This document shows, one piece after another, positions 26,462-36,828 of a stretch of 64,000 nucleotides of DNA (the stretch's first letter is position 1; every line of letters starts with the position of its first letter). The notes below the pieces were generated by a model that worked only from the letters and a program-made list of their open reading frames with translations, was not told where the DNA came from and did not search any database. The DNA is from Paraburkholderia solitsugae (GTDB lineage Bacteria > Pseudomonadota > Gammaproteobacteria > Burkholderiales > Burkholderiaceae), in NCBI RefSeq assembly GCF_013177695.1, contig NZ_WOEY01000015.1:1-64000 (forward strand). Reading direction: 5' to 3'. The position numbers were made by a program, and so were the translations under genes.

Positions 26462-28100
26462 TGGCCGAGCCTGTGTGAAAACGCACTCATCGCCTAAACT
26501 GAATCAACTCATTGAGACCGGGTGACTCATGAAGCGATTCGTTGAAGGCGATGACCGCAAGCAGGTCGCACTACTTCCCGAATGCGTTGATGACTACATC
26601 GGCCAGGACAACCCGGTCAGAATCGTCGACGTGTTCGTGGACGAACTGGACCTTACGACGCTCGGCTTCAACGGCACCACACCCGCAATCACGGGCCGCC
26701 CGTCCTACCACCCTGGCGTGATGCTCAAGATCTATATCTACGGGTATCTGAACCGGGTACCCTCGAGCCGACGTCTTGAGCGCGAATGCCTGCGCAATGT
26801 CGAGCTGATGTGGCTGACAGGACGTCTGGCACCAGACTTCAAGACCATCGCCGACTTTCGCCGTGACAATGGCCTGGCCGTTCGCAACGTATGCCGTCGC
26901 TTCGTCGAACTGTGTCGAGGACTGAAGCTGCTATCGAGCGACATGGTCGCCATCGACGGCAGCAAGTTCAAGGCTGTGAACAGCCGCGACAGAAACTTCA
27001 CTGCGGGCAAAATCGACAAACGCCAGCAGCAGATCGAGGAAAGCGTCCAGCGATACCTTGACATGATTGAAACTGCAGACCGGACCAGTCCGACAGGTTT
27101 CGATGTGAAGACCGTGCGCCTGTACGAGAAGATCACGCTCCTGCGCCAGCGGATGCGTGAGCTCGAGCAGATCAAACAGCAGTTGAAGAATGAACCGGAC
27201 GGACAGCTGTCGCTTACCGACCCGGATTCCCGCTCCATGACCAGCGGTGGCAAGAGAACCGGAACGGTCGGCTACAACGTCCAGACAGCAGTGGATACGA
27301 AGCATCACCTTATTGTCGAACACGAGGTGACGAATATCGGAGGCGATCACGGTCAACTCAGCAAGATGGCTCTGTCGGCAAAGAACGCGATGGGCAAGCC
27401 AAAGCTGAAAGTGCTGGCCGACCGGGGCTACTTCAGCGGTCCGGACATCCGCGCGTGCGAACTGGCAGGGATCACGGCGTATGTCCCGAAACCGCTCACC
27501 TCAGCGTCAAGGAAGAAAGGGCTCTTCACCAAACGCGACTTCATCTACGTTGCAAGAAGTGATGAGTATCGATGCCCTGCCGGTGAGCGCGCAATTCTTC
27601 GATTCAAGACCGTCGAGAAAGACATGAATCTGCGCGTGTACTGGCCCAGCGCATGCCCGCATTGCCATCTCAAGGAGCGATGTTCGCCCAGCGACTATCG
27701 TCGCATCCGACGATGGGAGCACGAACATGTACTGGAAGTTATGCAGCGTCGACTCGACCGGAAGCCTGATGCAATGACCATCCGAAGAAGCACTGTCGAA
27801 CACGTCTTCGGCACGCTAAAGCATTGGATGGGGGCCACCCACTTCCTGACCCGGACGCTGGGACGGGTGAGCACCGAAATGAGCCTTCAGGTGCTGGCCT
27901 ACAACCTCAAGCGCGTCCTGAATATACTGGGGGTTGCCGGAATGATGAAGGCGATGAAGATGGCTACAAGCTGAGGCCCTGAGGGGCTTCTTGCGACCGC
28001 GATGTTCGATCAGCGCAAGCTCGACGCATCTAACTTGATCGATCCGACCGGCAACCTCGCCCTCAGCGGCAAAAATGGAGTTTCCACACGCCCTCGGCCA
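26462..28100 (+). mobile_element. IS1182-family insertion sequence
   Basis: An element of about 1639 bp. Left end TGGCCGAGCCTGTGTGAAAA and the complement of the right end TGGCCGAGGGCGTGTGGAAA match at 16 of 20 positions. It contains one intact transposase gene. No clear target duplication is visible at these boundaries, which may be off by a few bases. Confidence 0.8.
26529..27974 (+). CDS. IS1182-family transposase
   Basis: A 481-residue intact transposase. The N-terminal domain begins MKRFVEGDDRKQVALLPECV and has GRPSYHPGVMLKIYIYGYLN. The DDE residues fall in MVAIDGSKFKAVNSRDRNFT, VLADRGYFSG and RRSTVEHVFGTLKHWMG. A zinc-like Cys cluster (CPHCHLKERC) precedes the last block, typical of IS1182 transposases. 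Together with the inverted repeats this is a complete, probably active element. Confidence 0.92.
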   Translation: MKRFVEGDDRKQVALLPECVDDYIGQDNPVRIVDVFVDELDLTTLGFNGTTPAITGRPSYHPGVMLKIYIYGYLNRVPSSRRLERECLRNVELMWLTGRLAPDFKTIADFRRDNGLAVRNVCRRFVELCRGLKLLSSDMVAIDGSKFKAVNSRDRNFTAGKIDKRQQQIEESVQRYLDMIETADRTSPTGFDVKTVRLYEKITLLRQRMRELEQIKQQLKNEPDGQLSLTDPDSRSMTSGGKRTGTVGYNVQTAVDTKHHLIVEHEVTNIGGDHGQLSKMALSAKNAMGKPKLKVLADRGYFSGPDIRACELAGITAYVPKPLTSASRKKGLFTKRDFIYVARSDEYRCPAGERAILRFKTVEKDMNLRVYWPSACPHCHLKERCSPSDYRRIRRWEHEHVLEVMQRRLDRKPDAMTIRRSTVEHVFGTLKHWMGATHFLTRTLGRVSTEMSLQVLAYNLKRVLNILGVAGMMKAMKMATS

Positions 28101-28225
28101 GTAGTTATCAGTTCGATTTGGCGTTTGAGTACAAAATTATGTCGGAACGGCGTCGCGGTCTCCGACGAGAATACACTTCTCTCAAGCCTCCGGCGGTGAT
28201 CCTCGGAATAGCCGGAAGCTTTTTT

Positions 28226-28254
28226 AAACCGACACCATGTGTCGGTTTTTTTTT
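28226..28254 (+). terminator. Rho-independent terminator
   Basis: AAACCGACAC, loop CAT, GTGTCGGTTT, then a run of Ts to 28254: a 10-bp perfect stem with a strong U tract on the plus strand. It lies 125 bp after the IS1182 right end. The short frame running into it (from about 28111 to the stem) may be the tail of a gene whose front was lost when the IS arrived. Confidence 0.85.
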
Positions 28255-28663
28255 GAATTGAAAAATTACGCGCGGTCGAAAATCGGGGTATCCATTGGTG
28301 GTCAACGTGGCATTGTGATGGTGTTCATTAGAGACCGATCTAGTTGAAATCATGTATACGAAGCCGACGGTGTTCGCGAACTGCCAGATTAGTGGCACCG
28401 ATTGGCTGGTCGTACTGTACACGTCGGCATGAAAAACGCTGGGCGGGGTGCCGAATGCCGCCGCATTTCGGACGGGTTCACGTAAAAAAACTCCAACTGT
28501 ACTGCTGTGCAGCAAGCGGCGATCTATAGTCGATCACGCCAGACGTGCTGCCCCGACCAATGCTTGGATCGCCGACGTGCATCAATCCGGAGCGGGGCAT
28601 GCCAGCAGGTCGCATACGCCAGCCGGCGAGTCGAAAGACGACGGATAAAGCCAAACGTTTGTC

Positions 28664-28987
28664 ATGAAAAATGCTGCGTTGCACGGTAGGCTCAAGACGT
28701 TCAAATTGTTAAATCAAGCGGCGAAATATATGGTGATCGCTCTTTCGATTCTTTCGAAATTTTGTTTCGGCTGGACGCTTGTCTATCTGATATTCAGCTT
28801 GCTTTCCGCTTTGAAGGTCGGCAGGCGGCACTTCCAACCACTCATCTTTCTTGAGCTTCAGCCGCGTCGCGCACGCGGCCCTTGGGAAACTGCAAGGGCT
28901 AAGTTAATGATGCGGGTGGGGCTATGCACGATCTTCATAGTGCCCGTCGGCATCGCGTCTTTTATCGCGTCTGTGTCTATTTCGTAA
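28664..28987 (+). CDS. Small hypothetical membrane protein
   Basis: A 107-residue protein with two likely membrane segments, YMVIALSILSKFCFGWTLVY with its continuation LIFSLLSAL, and VGLCTIFIVPVGIASFIASV. They are separated by a basic, Arg-rich loop. No family is recognised. There is no obvious ribosome-binding site, but the hydrophobic pattern is not what random GC-rich sequence gives. It lies alone upstream of the EPS promoter. Confidence 0.4.
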   Translation: MKNAALHGRLKTFKLLNQAAKYMVIALSILSKFCFGWTLVYLIFSLLSALKVGRRHFQPLIFLELQPRRARGPWETARAKLMMRVGLCTIFIVPVGIASFIASVSIS

Positions 28988-29446
28988 ATCTCTCGCATCA
29001 ACTCCTAACGAGCACTGCTAACAACGTCAATGAAAGATTCCATGGCATTGCGTTAGCCGGACGTCCTGTCACAGGTCATAAAAGCGACCACTTGAAGTTA
29101 CAGGCAGGCAGCCGAAATTCTCAGTGACGCTTCCGGAGTAGCAATTGCTTCGGTCGTGGTGGCACACCTCAGATGCAGCCTTCGGTGTTGGATTAAATCA
29201 AGTATGTTGTGGCGGCAATAGACCGAAAAATTGGGTGGAGTCAGCCAAATCCATGGCGCAATTTGCCACGGAGTGAAGTCAGGCAGGCGTCACACAGTCA
29301 GATTTTCTGGATAAAAAATGCCCCGTCGCGGTCGCGGCGGTTCGCCCTAGATCGCGACGTTAATGGGTTGTTATATGTGTGCGAGGCACAACCCGCGAGA
29401 CACGCGAATAGCCTCTTCCGACGCGTCAGAAGCGAATGGGCTAAAA
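28988..29446. other. Intergenic stretch before the EPS promoter
   Basis: No gene with recognisable motifs. The stretch ends at the EPS promoter box at 29447. Confidence 0.3.
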
Positions 29447-29506
29447 CGCCAACATGTTGGCGTTTTCCGTCAGTCACATTCCGTCTGAAGGCAGCCTATG
29501 TATGAT
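29447..29506 (+). promoter_or_regulatory. EPS operon promoter with shared box
   Basis: CGCCAACATGTTGGCG begins at 29447 (a full palindrome GCCAACATGTTGGC), the second half-site CCGTCAG is 21 bp on, and -10-like TATGTATGAT is at 29497-29506. The layout is identical in spacing to the yjbH and GlxA-type regulator promoters. It shares extra identity with the yjbH promoter (TTTTCCGTCAG, CATTCCG, GATGCACTGCAA). The leader to the first EPS gene would be about 425 nt. Confidence 0.75.
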
Positions 29507-29550
29507 GCACTGCAACTGAGGCCGAGGCGGTTCTTTTAAAGATGAGAAGT

Positions 29551-29561
29551 GGCGGTAGTGT
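29551..29561 (+). promoter_or_regulatory. ops-like antitermination element in EPS leader
   Basis: GGCGGTAGTGT matches the ops/JUMPstart core GGCGGTAGCGT at 10 of 11 positions. It lies about 45 nt downstream of the EPS -10 box within the long untranslated leader, the location where RfaH-type NusG paralogs are recruited in enteric polysaccharide operons. The match is direct; function in this organism is an inference. Confidence 0.55.
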
Positions 29562-29939
29562 TTGAGATTTGAGCTATCGCAGATCATTTATTACGGTACT
29601 CGGAAAAAGCGAGCAGCGTTTATTGTGGAGAAGTGACGCACATCAGCGGATTTTTGACAAGGCGCGATCTCTATGGTCGGTGCGAGAAGTACGAATCTCA
29701 TGTCAAGTTAAAACTCCACGCCACTGCCGCGTGTGGCAGCAACTGGCTCCAGTCGTTAGCCGCGCCACTCAATTCACTTCGCATCTGTTTAAGGCAGACG
29801 TTGTAACGTCGGTGGACATGATTTTGGCGAACTGTGTACGGACCGTGATCGAGGGAGACACATCAGGCCGAAGACAGCGTGCGGGGGAATTAAAAGTGCA
29901 GAATTTCTGATCCTTTTTGGATTTCGAATAGGACTACAT

Positions 29940-31466
29940 ATGGGCTACACGTCGGTGAGTGAGGCGGAATTTAGTGATAGCGATATCAAGATAGTTCCGA
30001 CGGAAGAGCGTACCTCTGCAGCGGCTGTGCGACTCGTACCTGTTGTACTTGCAGGAGGAGCGGGTTCGCGACTGTGGCCCATGTCACGGGAACAATATCC
30101 CAAACAATTGATTGATGTTCTGGGACCGGATTCGCTTCTACAAGCTACCGTGCAACGGATGAAGGGGTTCCATGCCGATGGAGGTACGGTGAGCACGCCG
30201 ATCATCGTATGCGGCGACGACCACCGCTTCATTACGTCGGAGCAACTTCGCGCAAGAGGAATCGATGCACGCATCGTGGTTGAACCAGCGCGACGCGACA
30301 CGGCACCGGCGCTGACGCTCGCCGCTGCGGCGGCGTGTTCGGATGGAGACGACGCGATCATTGTCGCAATGCCGGCGGATCACGCGATCGAGAACCTCAT
30401 TGCTTTCCAGTCGGCGATTGCGTTGGCGGCGCAGCATGCGCAGCGCGGCGCGATTGTGACACTGGGCGTGCCGCCGACGCGTCCTGATACCGGCTTTGGT
30501 TACATCAAGCTTGGTTCTGACCTTAACGGTGGCGCGCGTCGTATTGAGCGATTCGTCGAAAAACCCGCAGCCGAACTGGCCGCGCAGTATCTCGCATCGG
30601 AGCAGTACTGGTGGAACAGTGGGATATTCGCCGTGCGAGCGAGCGTATGGCTCGCGACGCTCAAGCTCATGCAGCCGGCGATGCATGACGCGTGTTTGTT
30701 AGCCCACGCGCAAGGCACTTGCGACGGGTCGTATTTCCGCCCAGGCGCAGCCGCTTTCAAGTCTTCCCCGTCGGACTCGATCGATTACGCGGTGATGGAA
30801 CGTCTCGGATCGGACGAACGTTACCCGGAAGGCGTGGTGGTGCCGCTTGACGCAGGGTGGTCGGATCTTGGGTCGTGGGACGCGGTATGGGAAGCATTTG
30901 ACAAGGACGCGGACGGCAACGCTGCGCGCGGACGGGTCGTGTTCGAAGGAGCGACGTCCAGCTTCGCGCATTCGCAAGGGCGTCTCATTGCCTGCGTCGG
31001 CGTGACCAACGTGGTCGTGGTGGAGACCGACGACGCGGTGTTGGTCGCCGACCGCTCGCGCGTGCAGGACGTAAAGAGTGTGGTCAGCCGGATGAGAGCG
31101 CTGCAGGCGCCAGAGGCCGACGCGCATCGAAAGGTACGGCGCCCATGGGGATACTACGACTCAATCGACCGCGGTGAGCGCTTTCAGGTGAAGCGGATAG
31201 TCGTGAACCCGGGCGGCCGCCTGTCATTGCAATTGCATCATCATCGCGCCGAACACTGGATCGTGGTAAGCGGCACAGCGCTCATCACGCGCGGTAATGA
31301 GGAATTCATGCTCAGTGAAAATCAGTCGACGTTTATTCCGCTGGGCGTGACGCATCGTCTGGAGAACCCAGGCAAGTTGCCACTCGAACTCATAGAAGTG
31401 CAGTCCGGTTCGTATCTCGGCGAAGACGACATCGTTCGTTTTGATGACACATACGGGCGCGCGTGA
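29940..31466 (+). CDS. manC: Mannose-1-phosphate guanylyltransferase / mannose-6-phosphate isomerase
   Basis: A 508-residue bifunctional enzyme supplying GDP-mannose. The N-terminal nucleotidyltransferase has LAGGAGSRLWPMSREQYPKQ, then DHAI, FVEKPAAE and DAGWSDLGSWDAVW. The C-terminal type II isomerase cupin has VKRIVVNPGGRLSLQLHHHR and AEHWIVVSGTALI. A roughly 30-residue N-terminal extension is unusual. It opens the EPS operon after a long leader with an ops-like site. GDP-mannose feeds GDP-fucose synthesis (gmd, fcl). It corresponds to bceA of the cepacian locus. Confidence 0.95.
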   Translation: MGYTSVSEAEFSDSDIKIVPTEERTSAAAVRLVPVVLAGGAGSRLWPMSREQYPKQLIDVLGPDSLLQATVQRMKGFHADGGTVSTPIIVCGDDHRFITSEQLRARGIDARIVVEPARRDTAPALTLAAAAACSDGDDAIIVAMPADHAIENLIAFQSAIALAAQHAQRGAIVTLGVPPTRPDTGFGYIKLGSDLNGGARRIERFVEKPAAELAAQYLASEQYWWNSGIFAVRASVWLATLKLMQPAMHDACLLAHAQGTCDGSYFRPGAAAFKSSPSDSIDYAVMERLGSDERYPEGVVVPLDAGWSDLGSWDAVWEAFDKDADGNAARGRVVFEGATSSFAHSQGRLIACVGVTNVVVVETDDAVLVADRSRVQDVKSVVSRMRALQAPEADAHRKVRRPWGYYDSIDRGERFQVKRIVVNPGGRLSLQLHHHRAEHWIVVSGTALITRGNEEFMLSENQSTFIPLGVTHRLENPGKLPLELIEVQSGSYLGEDDIVRFDDTYGRA

Positions 31467-31511
31467 CGCGTCGGCATGTTACGCAGTCCAACTTCAGGGG
31501 GGAATCGCGAG

Positions 31512-32891
31512 ATGCTCGGGATACAGGCGTTATTGGCGCGGCTTGTCGATGTGGTCCTAATCGTGGCGGGGGCCTTGGTGGCGTCACATATTCGTTTTGA
31601 GGATCTCGCGCAGAGTCGGGGAGACGGGGCGTTCATTACGTTTTCCGTCGCATTCGCGCTGGTGTCGTTTCCGGTATTCGGCCTGTACGAGTCGTGGCGT
31701 GGCCGTTCGCTGTTGCGGTTGAGCGGGCAGGTTTCGATAGCGTGGCTGGTGGTGCAGGCGTGCGGTCTGGTACTGATGTTCTCGCTGCATCGCACGGATT
31801 TCATCTCGCGCCTGTGGTTCGCCTATTGGACCGCGATTACGGGCGGTGCATTGATCGTATCGCGACTGATGTTACATGTCGTGCTGCGCAGCGTGCGTTA
31901 TGCCGGCCTGAATTTGCGCAACGTGGCAGTGCTCGGGGTCGGGGCTCATTGCCAGGAAGTGGTGTGCAAGCTCGAGGCGTCGCCTTCCAGCGGTTTTCGT
32001 GCGTCCGCGGTGTTTGATGCAGCGCCGGGAGGAAGTGTCGCCTTGAAGGGCGTGCCGGTGTTCGACGACTTTCACAACTTTGCCGTACACGTTCGGAGCG
32101 CCGGCGTACAGGAAATCTGGCTGGCTTTGCCCTTGGCGGAAGCGTCGACCATGCTGCGCTTCGTCAGTGAATTCCGTGACGACCTCGTGAACATCCGCTT
32201 CATTCCTGACGTGCGCAGCATGGCGTTATTCGAAGGCGGCGTGATCGACCTGATCGGAGCGCCAGCGATTAGCCTTGTCGCATCGCCTTTGCCAGCACGC
32301 GCAATCGTGCAGAAGGAAATATTCGATCGCGTATTTGCGGCTCTTGCGTTACTCGCGTTGATACCGTTGTTGATGATCATTGCGGTTGCAGTGAAGTGTT
32401 CATCGTGCGGACCGGTGTTTTTCACGCAGCATCGCAAAGGGGCAGATGGCCGTGTGTTCAAAATCTACAAGTTCCGGACGATGCGTCTACACGCCGAAAA
32501 GATAGGCGTGGTCACGCAGGCTACGAAGGGTGACCCGCGCATCACTCGCGTGGGTGCGCTGCTGCGGCGGACGAGCCTTGACGAGCTACCGCAGTTTTTC
32601 AACGTACTGCGCGGCGAGATGTCGGTGGTCGGACCTCGCCCGCACGCGATCGAGCACGATGAGCTCTATCAGAAAGTCATCAACGGCTACATCCATCGCT
32701 ACCGGATCAAACCGGGCATTACAGGTTGGGCACAGGTGAACGGATTCCGCGGTGAAACGGACCGGGTCGAGAAGATGCAGAAGCGAGTGGAGCATGACCT
32801 TTACTACCTACGTAACTGGTCATTCGCGTTGGACATGCGGATTGTCGTGGCGACCGTGGCAAAGGGGTTGATTGGCGGCAATGCGTATTGA
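31512..32891 (+). CDS. Undecaprenyl-phosphate glycosyl-1-phosphate transferase (repeat-unit initiator)
   Basis: A 459-residue polyprenyl glycosylphosphotransferase of the WcaJ/BceB type. Four N-terminal membrane segments (starting [12 protein letters not shown]) and a Rossmann-like CoA-binding-type domain are followed by a membrane re-entrant helix ([17 protein letters not shown]). The catalytic domain has [39 protein letters not shown] and [15 protein letters not shown]. It attaches the first sugar, probably glucose, to the lipid carrier. ATG at 31512 is chosen for its GGGGGGAA ribosome-binding site; 31476 lacks one. It follows manC closely. Confidence 0.92.
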   Translation: MLGIQALLARLVDVVLIVAGALVASHIRFEDLAQSRGDGAFITFSVAFALVSFPVFGLYESWRGRSLLRLSGQVSIAWLVVQACGLVLMFSLHRTDFISRLWFAYWTAITGGALIVSRLMLHVVLRSVRYAGLNLRNVAVLGVGAHCQEVVCKLEASPSSGFRASAVFDAAPGGSVALKGVPVFDDFHNFAVHVRSAGVQEIWLALPLAEASTMLRFVSEFRDDLVNIRFIPDVRSMALFEGGVIDLIGAPAISLVASPLPARAIVQKEIFDRVFAALALLALIPLLMIIAVAVKCSSCGPVFFTQHRKGADGRVFKIYKFRTMRLHAEKIGVVTQATKGDPRITRVGALLRRTSLDELPQFFNVLRGEMSVVGPRPHAIEHDELYQKVINGYIHRYRIKPGITGWAQVNGFRGETDRVEKMQKRVEHDLYYLRNWSFALDMRIVVATVAKGLIGGNAY

Positions 32892-32936
32892 CGTCTGCGC
32901 AAAGACGTACACGAACAGTTAGTTGAGGAAGACTAG

Positions 32937-34109
32937 ATGCGATTTTTGTGGAAATGGTTTGGAGACGGAATGAGGCCCCTTTGTCATCGGTGTATTCACC
33001 TGCTGGCGAGCGCGACCGTAAGCGCGGTCCTGTCAGCATGCGCCGTTGCGCCTGGTATGCGGATGAATACTCCTGCGGCACTACCTGTCACGAACGGTAG
33101 TGAACAGGTACCACCAGTTGAGATGCAGATTCCAATTTCTGATATCAACATTGCTTTGATTCAGAAAATGCGCGAGGCAGAGACGCAGGCAAGCACGGAT
33201 CAGATTCATCAGTTGTTCGGTAAATCGGGCCCTTACACGCTCGGCGTGGGCGACGTTCTACAGATAACAGTGTGGGATCACCCAGAGCTAACGGCAGCAC
33301 AGGGAGCGCAGACCCAAACGAATGGCCACCCGTATGACCCTGCCGCGGGGTTCGTAATCGACAATAGCGGCAATGTGCAGATTCCGTATGCGGGCATCGT
33401 CCATGTCGTCGGGCTGCGCATCGATCAGGCACAACAGTTGGTGTATGCCTCGTTGGTCAAAGCGTTCGTCAAGCCTCAGGTGACAGTTCGAGTCGCATCG
33501 TTTCGCGCCAAGCAGGTTTACGTTGACGGCGAGGTGCACGTGCCCGGAGGTGTGCCGATTAACGACACGCCAATGACGCTGTATGAAGCGATCGGTCGTG
33601 CCGGTGGCCTCAACCCAACGGCAGATCAAAGCAGGATGATCCTCGTGCGCGATGGGGTTTCATATCGGTTGAACCTGTCACGCATACTCGAGCGCGATCA
33701 GAACCCGTCGGACATTCTGTTAAAGGATGGCGACCTGCTGAGAGTCCCTTCGCGCGATGACAATGGCGTCTTTGTCATGGGTGAGGTCAATAAGCCGGTG
33801 ACAGCAATTCCGATGAAGAGCGGCAAGCTCACGCTGAGCGACGCACTTTCCCAAGCCGGTAGTCTGAATACTGCCAGTGCCGATGCTGCGCAACTGTACG
33901 TAATACGTGGCTCGCTCGGAACAGCGCCGCAAGTTTTCCATCTCGATGCACATTCGCCGGTTTCGATGGTGCTGGCCAATCAGTTCGAGTTGCAGCCCAA
34001 AGATGTGGTGTACGTGGACGGCAACGGTCTGGTACGCATCAGCCGGGTACTGAGCCTGTTGTTGCCGGCCATCAATGCCGGGCTTACCGGGGCGATTGTG
34101 GCGAAATGA
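32937..34109 (+). CDS. wza: Outer-membrane polysaccharide export lipoprotein
   Basis: A 390-residue OPX protein forming the outer-membrane export channel. The signal peptide ends in a lipobox (LSAC). The Poly_export domain begins at [19 protein letters not shown], then [24 protein letters not shown] repeats follow ([15 protein letters not shown] and [15 protein letters not shown]). It ends with a C-terminal amphipathic helix ([20 protein letters not shown]) like the Wza barrel helix. The stop overlaps the wzb start by 4 bp. It should pair with Wzc (34550). Confidence 0.95.
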   Translation: MRFLWKWFGDGMRPLCHRCIHLLASATVSAVLSACAVAPGMRMNTPAALPVTNGSEQVPPVEMQIPISDINIALIQKMREAETQASTDQIHQLFGKSGPYTLGVGDVLQITVWDHPELTAAQGAQTQTNGHPYDPAAGFVIDNSGNVQIPYAGIVHVVGLRIDQAQQLVYASLVKAFVKPQVTVRVASFRAKQVYVDGEVHVPGGVPINDTPMTLYEAIGRAGGLNPTADQSRMILVRDGVSYRLNLSRILERDQNPSDILLKDGDLLRVPSRDDNGVFVMGEVNKPVTAIPMKSGKLTLSDALSQAGSLNTASADAAQLYVIRGSLGTAPQVFHLDAHSPVSMVLANQFELQPKDVVYVDGNGLVRISRVLSLLLPAINAGLTGAIVAK

Positions 34110-34546
34110 TCGACAGCATTCTCGTAGTGTGTGAAGGAAATGTTTGCCGCAGTCCGATGGCGCAGGGTCTGCTTGCGAAGCAGTTGCCCGAGGTGCGCGT
34201 GAAGTCTGCCGGATGGGCCGCGCTCGTCGGACGTGGTCCCGACCCGATGGCAATCGAACTGATGGCCGAGCGGGGTATCGATATCGGAGGACACGTCGCT
34301 GTAGACCTGAACTTGCAGCAGATGCGTTCCGCGCAGTTGGTGTTGGCAATGACGCAGGAACAACGAAGAAGAATCGAAACCAGCTACCCGTTTGCGAAAG
34401 GAAAGGTATATCGCATTGGCGAGTACGAGAGGACTGACATTGCAGACCCGTACCGCAAAGGGCGCGCAGCATTCGAGATGGCTTTGGCGCAAATTGAGCT
34501 GGGGTTGGTAGGCTGGCTCGATGCAATGATTCGATTAACTAACTAA
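34106..34546 (+). CDS. wzb: Low-molecular-weight protein tyrosine phosphatase
   Basis: A 146-residue phosphatase dephosphorylating the EPS tyrosine kinase. The P-loop C-x5-R-S is CEGNVCRS (Cys9, Arg15), and the general acid is Asp114 in [13 protein letters not shown] overlap with wza and 3 bp before wzc mark tight co-translation. It is equivalent to BceD/Wzb. Phosphorylation cycling of Wzc controls polymer length and export. Confidence 0.95.
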   Translation: MIDSILVVCEGNVCRSPMAQGLLAKQLPEVRVKSAGWAALVGRGPDPMAIELMAERGIDIGGHVAVDLNLQQMRSAQLVLAMTQEQRRRIETSYPFAKGKVYRIGEYERTDIADPYRKGRAAFEMALAQIELGLVGWLDAMIRLTN

Positions 34547-34549
34547 TCC

Positions 34550-36763
34550 ATGGCCTCATTAAATCAGAACCGATTCATCGATTCGACAAATGGCGAAGAA
34601 ATTCATCTTGCCGACTATCTGGCGGTCATTGTCGAGAGCTGGAAGCTGATCGTCACGATCGCCTTAACCGTGCTGTTGCTGGGCACTCTCTACGCATTTC
34701 TCGCGAAGCCGGTCTATCGCGCAGATGCGATGATCCAAGTTGAAGATAGTGCCAATTCGACCAATGACGCGCTAGGTCAATTGTCATCCTTTTTTGACAC
34801 GAAGCAGACCGCTGACGCCGAAATCGAGCTGATCCGCTCGCGCCTTGTGGTTGGCGAGACAGTACGTACACTGCACCTCGATATCAGTGCGCATCCACGA
34901 TATTTCCCGTTAATCGGCAATATGTTGGCGCGGCGTGCGACGAAAGATGAATTGGCTTCGCCACTGTTTGGTATGGAGAAGTTCGCATGGGGTGGAGAAA
35001 AAATCGACGTTCCACATTTCGATGTCCCGAAGGAAAGATACGACGCGAAGTACACACTGGTAGCGCGTGGCGGCGACAGATTCGATCTGATAGATCCCGA
35101 TGGTAATGCTGTTCTTCAGGGGCAGGTTGGCCGCCGAGCCGAGGGAACGGAATCAAGAGGGCCGGTAGAGGTACAGGTGGCGCGGCTTGTGGCTCGTCCC
35201 GGCACTCAGTTCATTCTGACGCGCGCATCAACGCTCGTCACCGTCGATACGTTGCAAGACTCGCTCAAAATCGCTGAAAAGACCAAGCAGTCCGGCGTGA
35301 TCGGCGTCACGCTCGATGGCGAAGACAGCAACCGCACTGCGACGATCATCAATACGATTGCGACAGCATACGTCCAGCAGAACATCGACAGAAAGTCCGC
35401 CGAGGCGGAGCATACACTCACCTTCCTCGACCAGCAATTGCCGCAACTGCGCAAGGAGCTCGACCAAGCCGAGAGTCGCTATAACGAATTCCGTAACAGG
35501 AAAGGCATGGTCGATCTGGCGCAAGAGAGCACTCTGCTGCTGCAACAGATCGTCGATGGCAAGACCAAGCTTATCGATCTGGAGCAGCAACGCGTCGAGG
35601 TGGTGCAACGTTTTGCTCCGTCGCACCCAGCCGTTGTTGCGTTGACCGCTCAAATTGCATCTCTGGAAGCGCAGCAGGATCGGTTGAACCAGCAGGTCAA
35701 GACCTTGCCGGATACCGAGCAGTCCGCTTTGAGGCTGTTGCGTGATGTCCGCGTCGATACAGAGTTGTATACGAACTTGCTGGACAGCGCGCAGCAGTTG
35801 CGCATCGTTAAGGCGGGTCAGGTTGGTAATGTCCGCGTCGTCGACTACGCCGTCGCGGAGGACTCGCCGGTCAAGCCCAAGCGGCCGCTCGTGATCGCGC
35901 TGGCGACGGTGTTGGGATTAGTCATTGGAACGATAGCGGCATTCGTCAGGAGTACGCTATTTGGTGGTGTTGAACACAGCGAGGAAATCGAACAGGCGCT
36001 TGGTCTGCCAGTTTACGCGTCGGTTCCGCACAGCGAGGCACAGGTACGGTTACAGCAGAGCATGCGGCAAGGTCGCAGCGGCAATCATGTGCTGGCGTCG
36101 GTTGAGGCGCATGACGTGGCGATCGAAGGGATTCGCAGTCTGCGTACGGCGCTGCAGTTCGGCTTGCTCGACGTTACCAACAATGTGCTCGTCATTACCG
36201 GTCCGCGTCCTGAGGTGGGCAAGTCGTTTATGTCGGTGAATCTTTCTGCGGTACTCGCGAGCGGTGGCAAGCGTGTGCTGTTGATCGATGGCGATATGCG
36301 ACGCGGCGACGTTCACAACTATTTCGGCGTATCGAGACAACCCGGGCTGTCGGATGTCATCGCGGGGGCAGACATCGAAGGCGCGGTCTTGCGCGAAGTG
36401 TTGCCAGGCTTGGATGTGCTGCCGAAAGGCTCATTGCCGCCGAATCCAGCTGAACTCCTGATGAGCGATTGCTTCAAGACAATGCTGGACTATTTCTCCG
36501 AGCGTTATGACTTCGTCCTCATTGACACTCCGCCGACATTGGCCGTAACCGACGCGGCACTGATCGGGAGGCACGCAGGCGCTACCTTGCTTGTTGTTCG
36601 TCACGGCCGGCACCCCATGGCTGAAATTCTTGAGTCCGGCAACCGTCTACGCAACGGCGGAGTAGCGGTCAAGGGTGTGCTATTCACCGATGTGCCACAG
36701 CGGCGCCTTGGCTACGGAAGTTACTACTCAGGCTACTACGGGTACGAAAGCACTCCCGAGTAA
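34550..36763 (+). CDS. wzc: Bacterial tyrosine kinase / polysaccharide co-polymerase
   Basis: A 737-residue BY-kinase. Order: Wzz-like domain with the first membrane helix ([20 protein letters not shown]), a periplasmic coiled region (about 260-400, [20 protein letters not shown]), the second membrane helix ([20 protein letters not shown]), then the kinase. Walker A is [11 protein letters not shown]' is [12 protein letters not shown] and B is FVLIDTPPT. The C-terminus carries a Tyr cluster ([14 protein letters not shown], six tyrosines) for autophosphorylation. It is encoded directly after its phosphatase. Confidence 0.96.
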   Translation: MASLNQNRFIDSTNGEEIHLADYLAVIVESWKLIVTIALTVLLLGTLYAFLAKPVYRADAMIQVEDSANSTNDALGQLSSFFDTKQTADAEIELIRSRLVVGETVRTLHLDISAHPRYFPLIGNMLARRATKDELASPLFGMEKFAWGGEKIDVPHFDVPKERYDAKYTLVARGGDRFDLIDPDGNAVLQGQVGRRAEGTESRGPVEVQVARLVARPGTQFILTRASTLVTVDTLQDSLKIAEKTKQSGVIGVTLDGEDSNRTATIINTIATAYVQQNIDRKSAEAEHTLTFLDQQLPQLRKELDQAESRYNEFRNRKGMVDLAQESTLLLQQIVDGKTKLIDLEQQRVEVVQRFAPSHPAVVALTAQIASLEAQQDRLNQQVKTLPDTEQSALRLLRDVRVDTELYTNLLDSAQQLRIVKAGQVGNVRVVDYAVAEDSPVKPKRPLVIALATVLGLVIGTIAAFVRSTLFGGVEHSEEIEQALGLPVYASVPHSEAQVRLQQSMRQGRSGNHVLASVEAHDVAIEGIRSLRTALQFGLLDVTNNVLVITGPRPEVGKSFMSVNLSAVLASGGKRVLLIDGDMRRGDVHNYFGVSRQPGLSDVIAGADIEGAVLREVLPGLDVLPKGSLPPNPAELLMSDCFKTMLDYFSERYDFVLIDTPPTLAVTDAALIGRHAGATLLVVRHGRHPMAEILESGNRLRNGGVAVKGVLFTDVPQRRLGYGSYYSGYYGYESTPE

Positions 36764-36828
36764 TCGAGACAACATCAGGAACGGCGCGAAAAATAAAGCG
36801 GCGGACCGATTATGAGGAGCATCAAACC

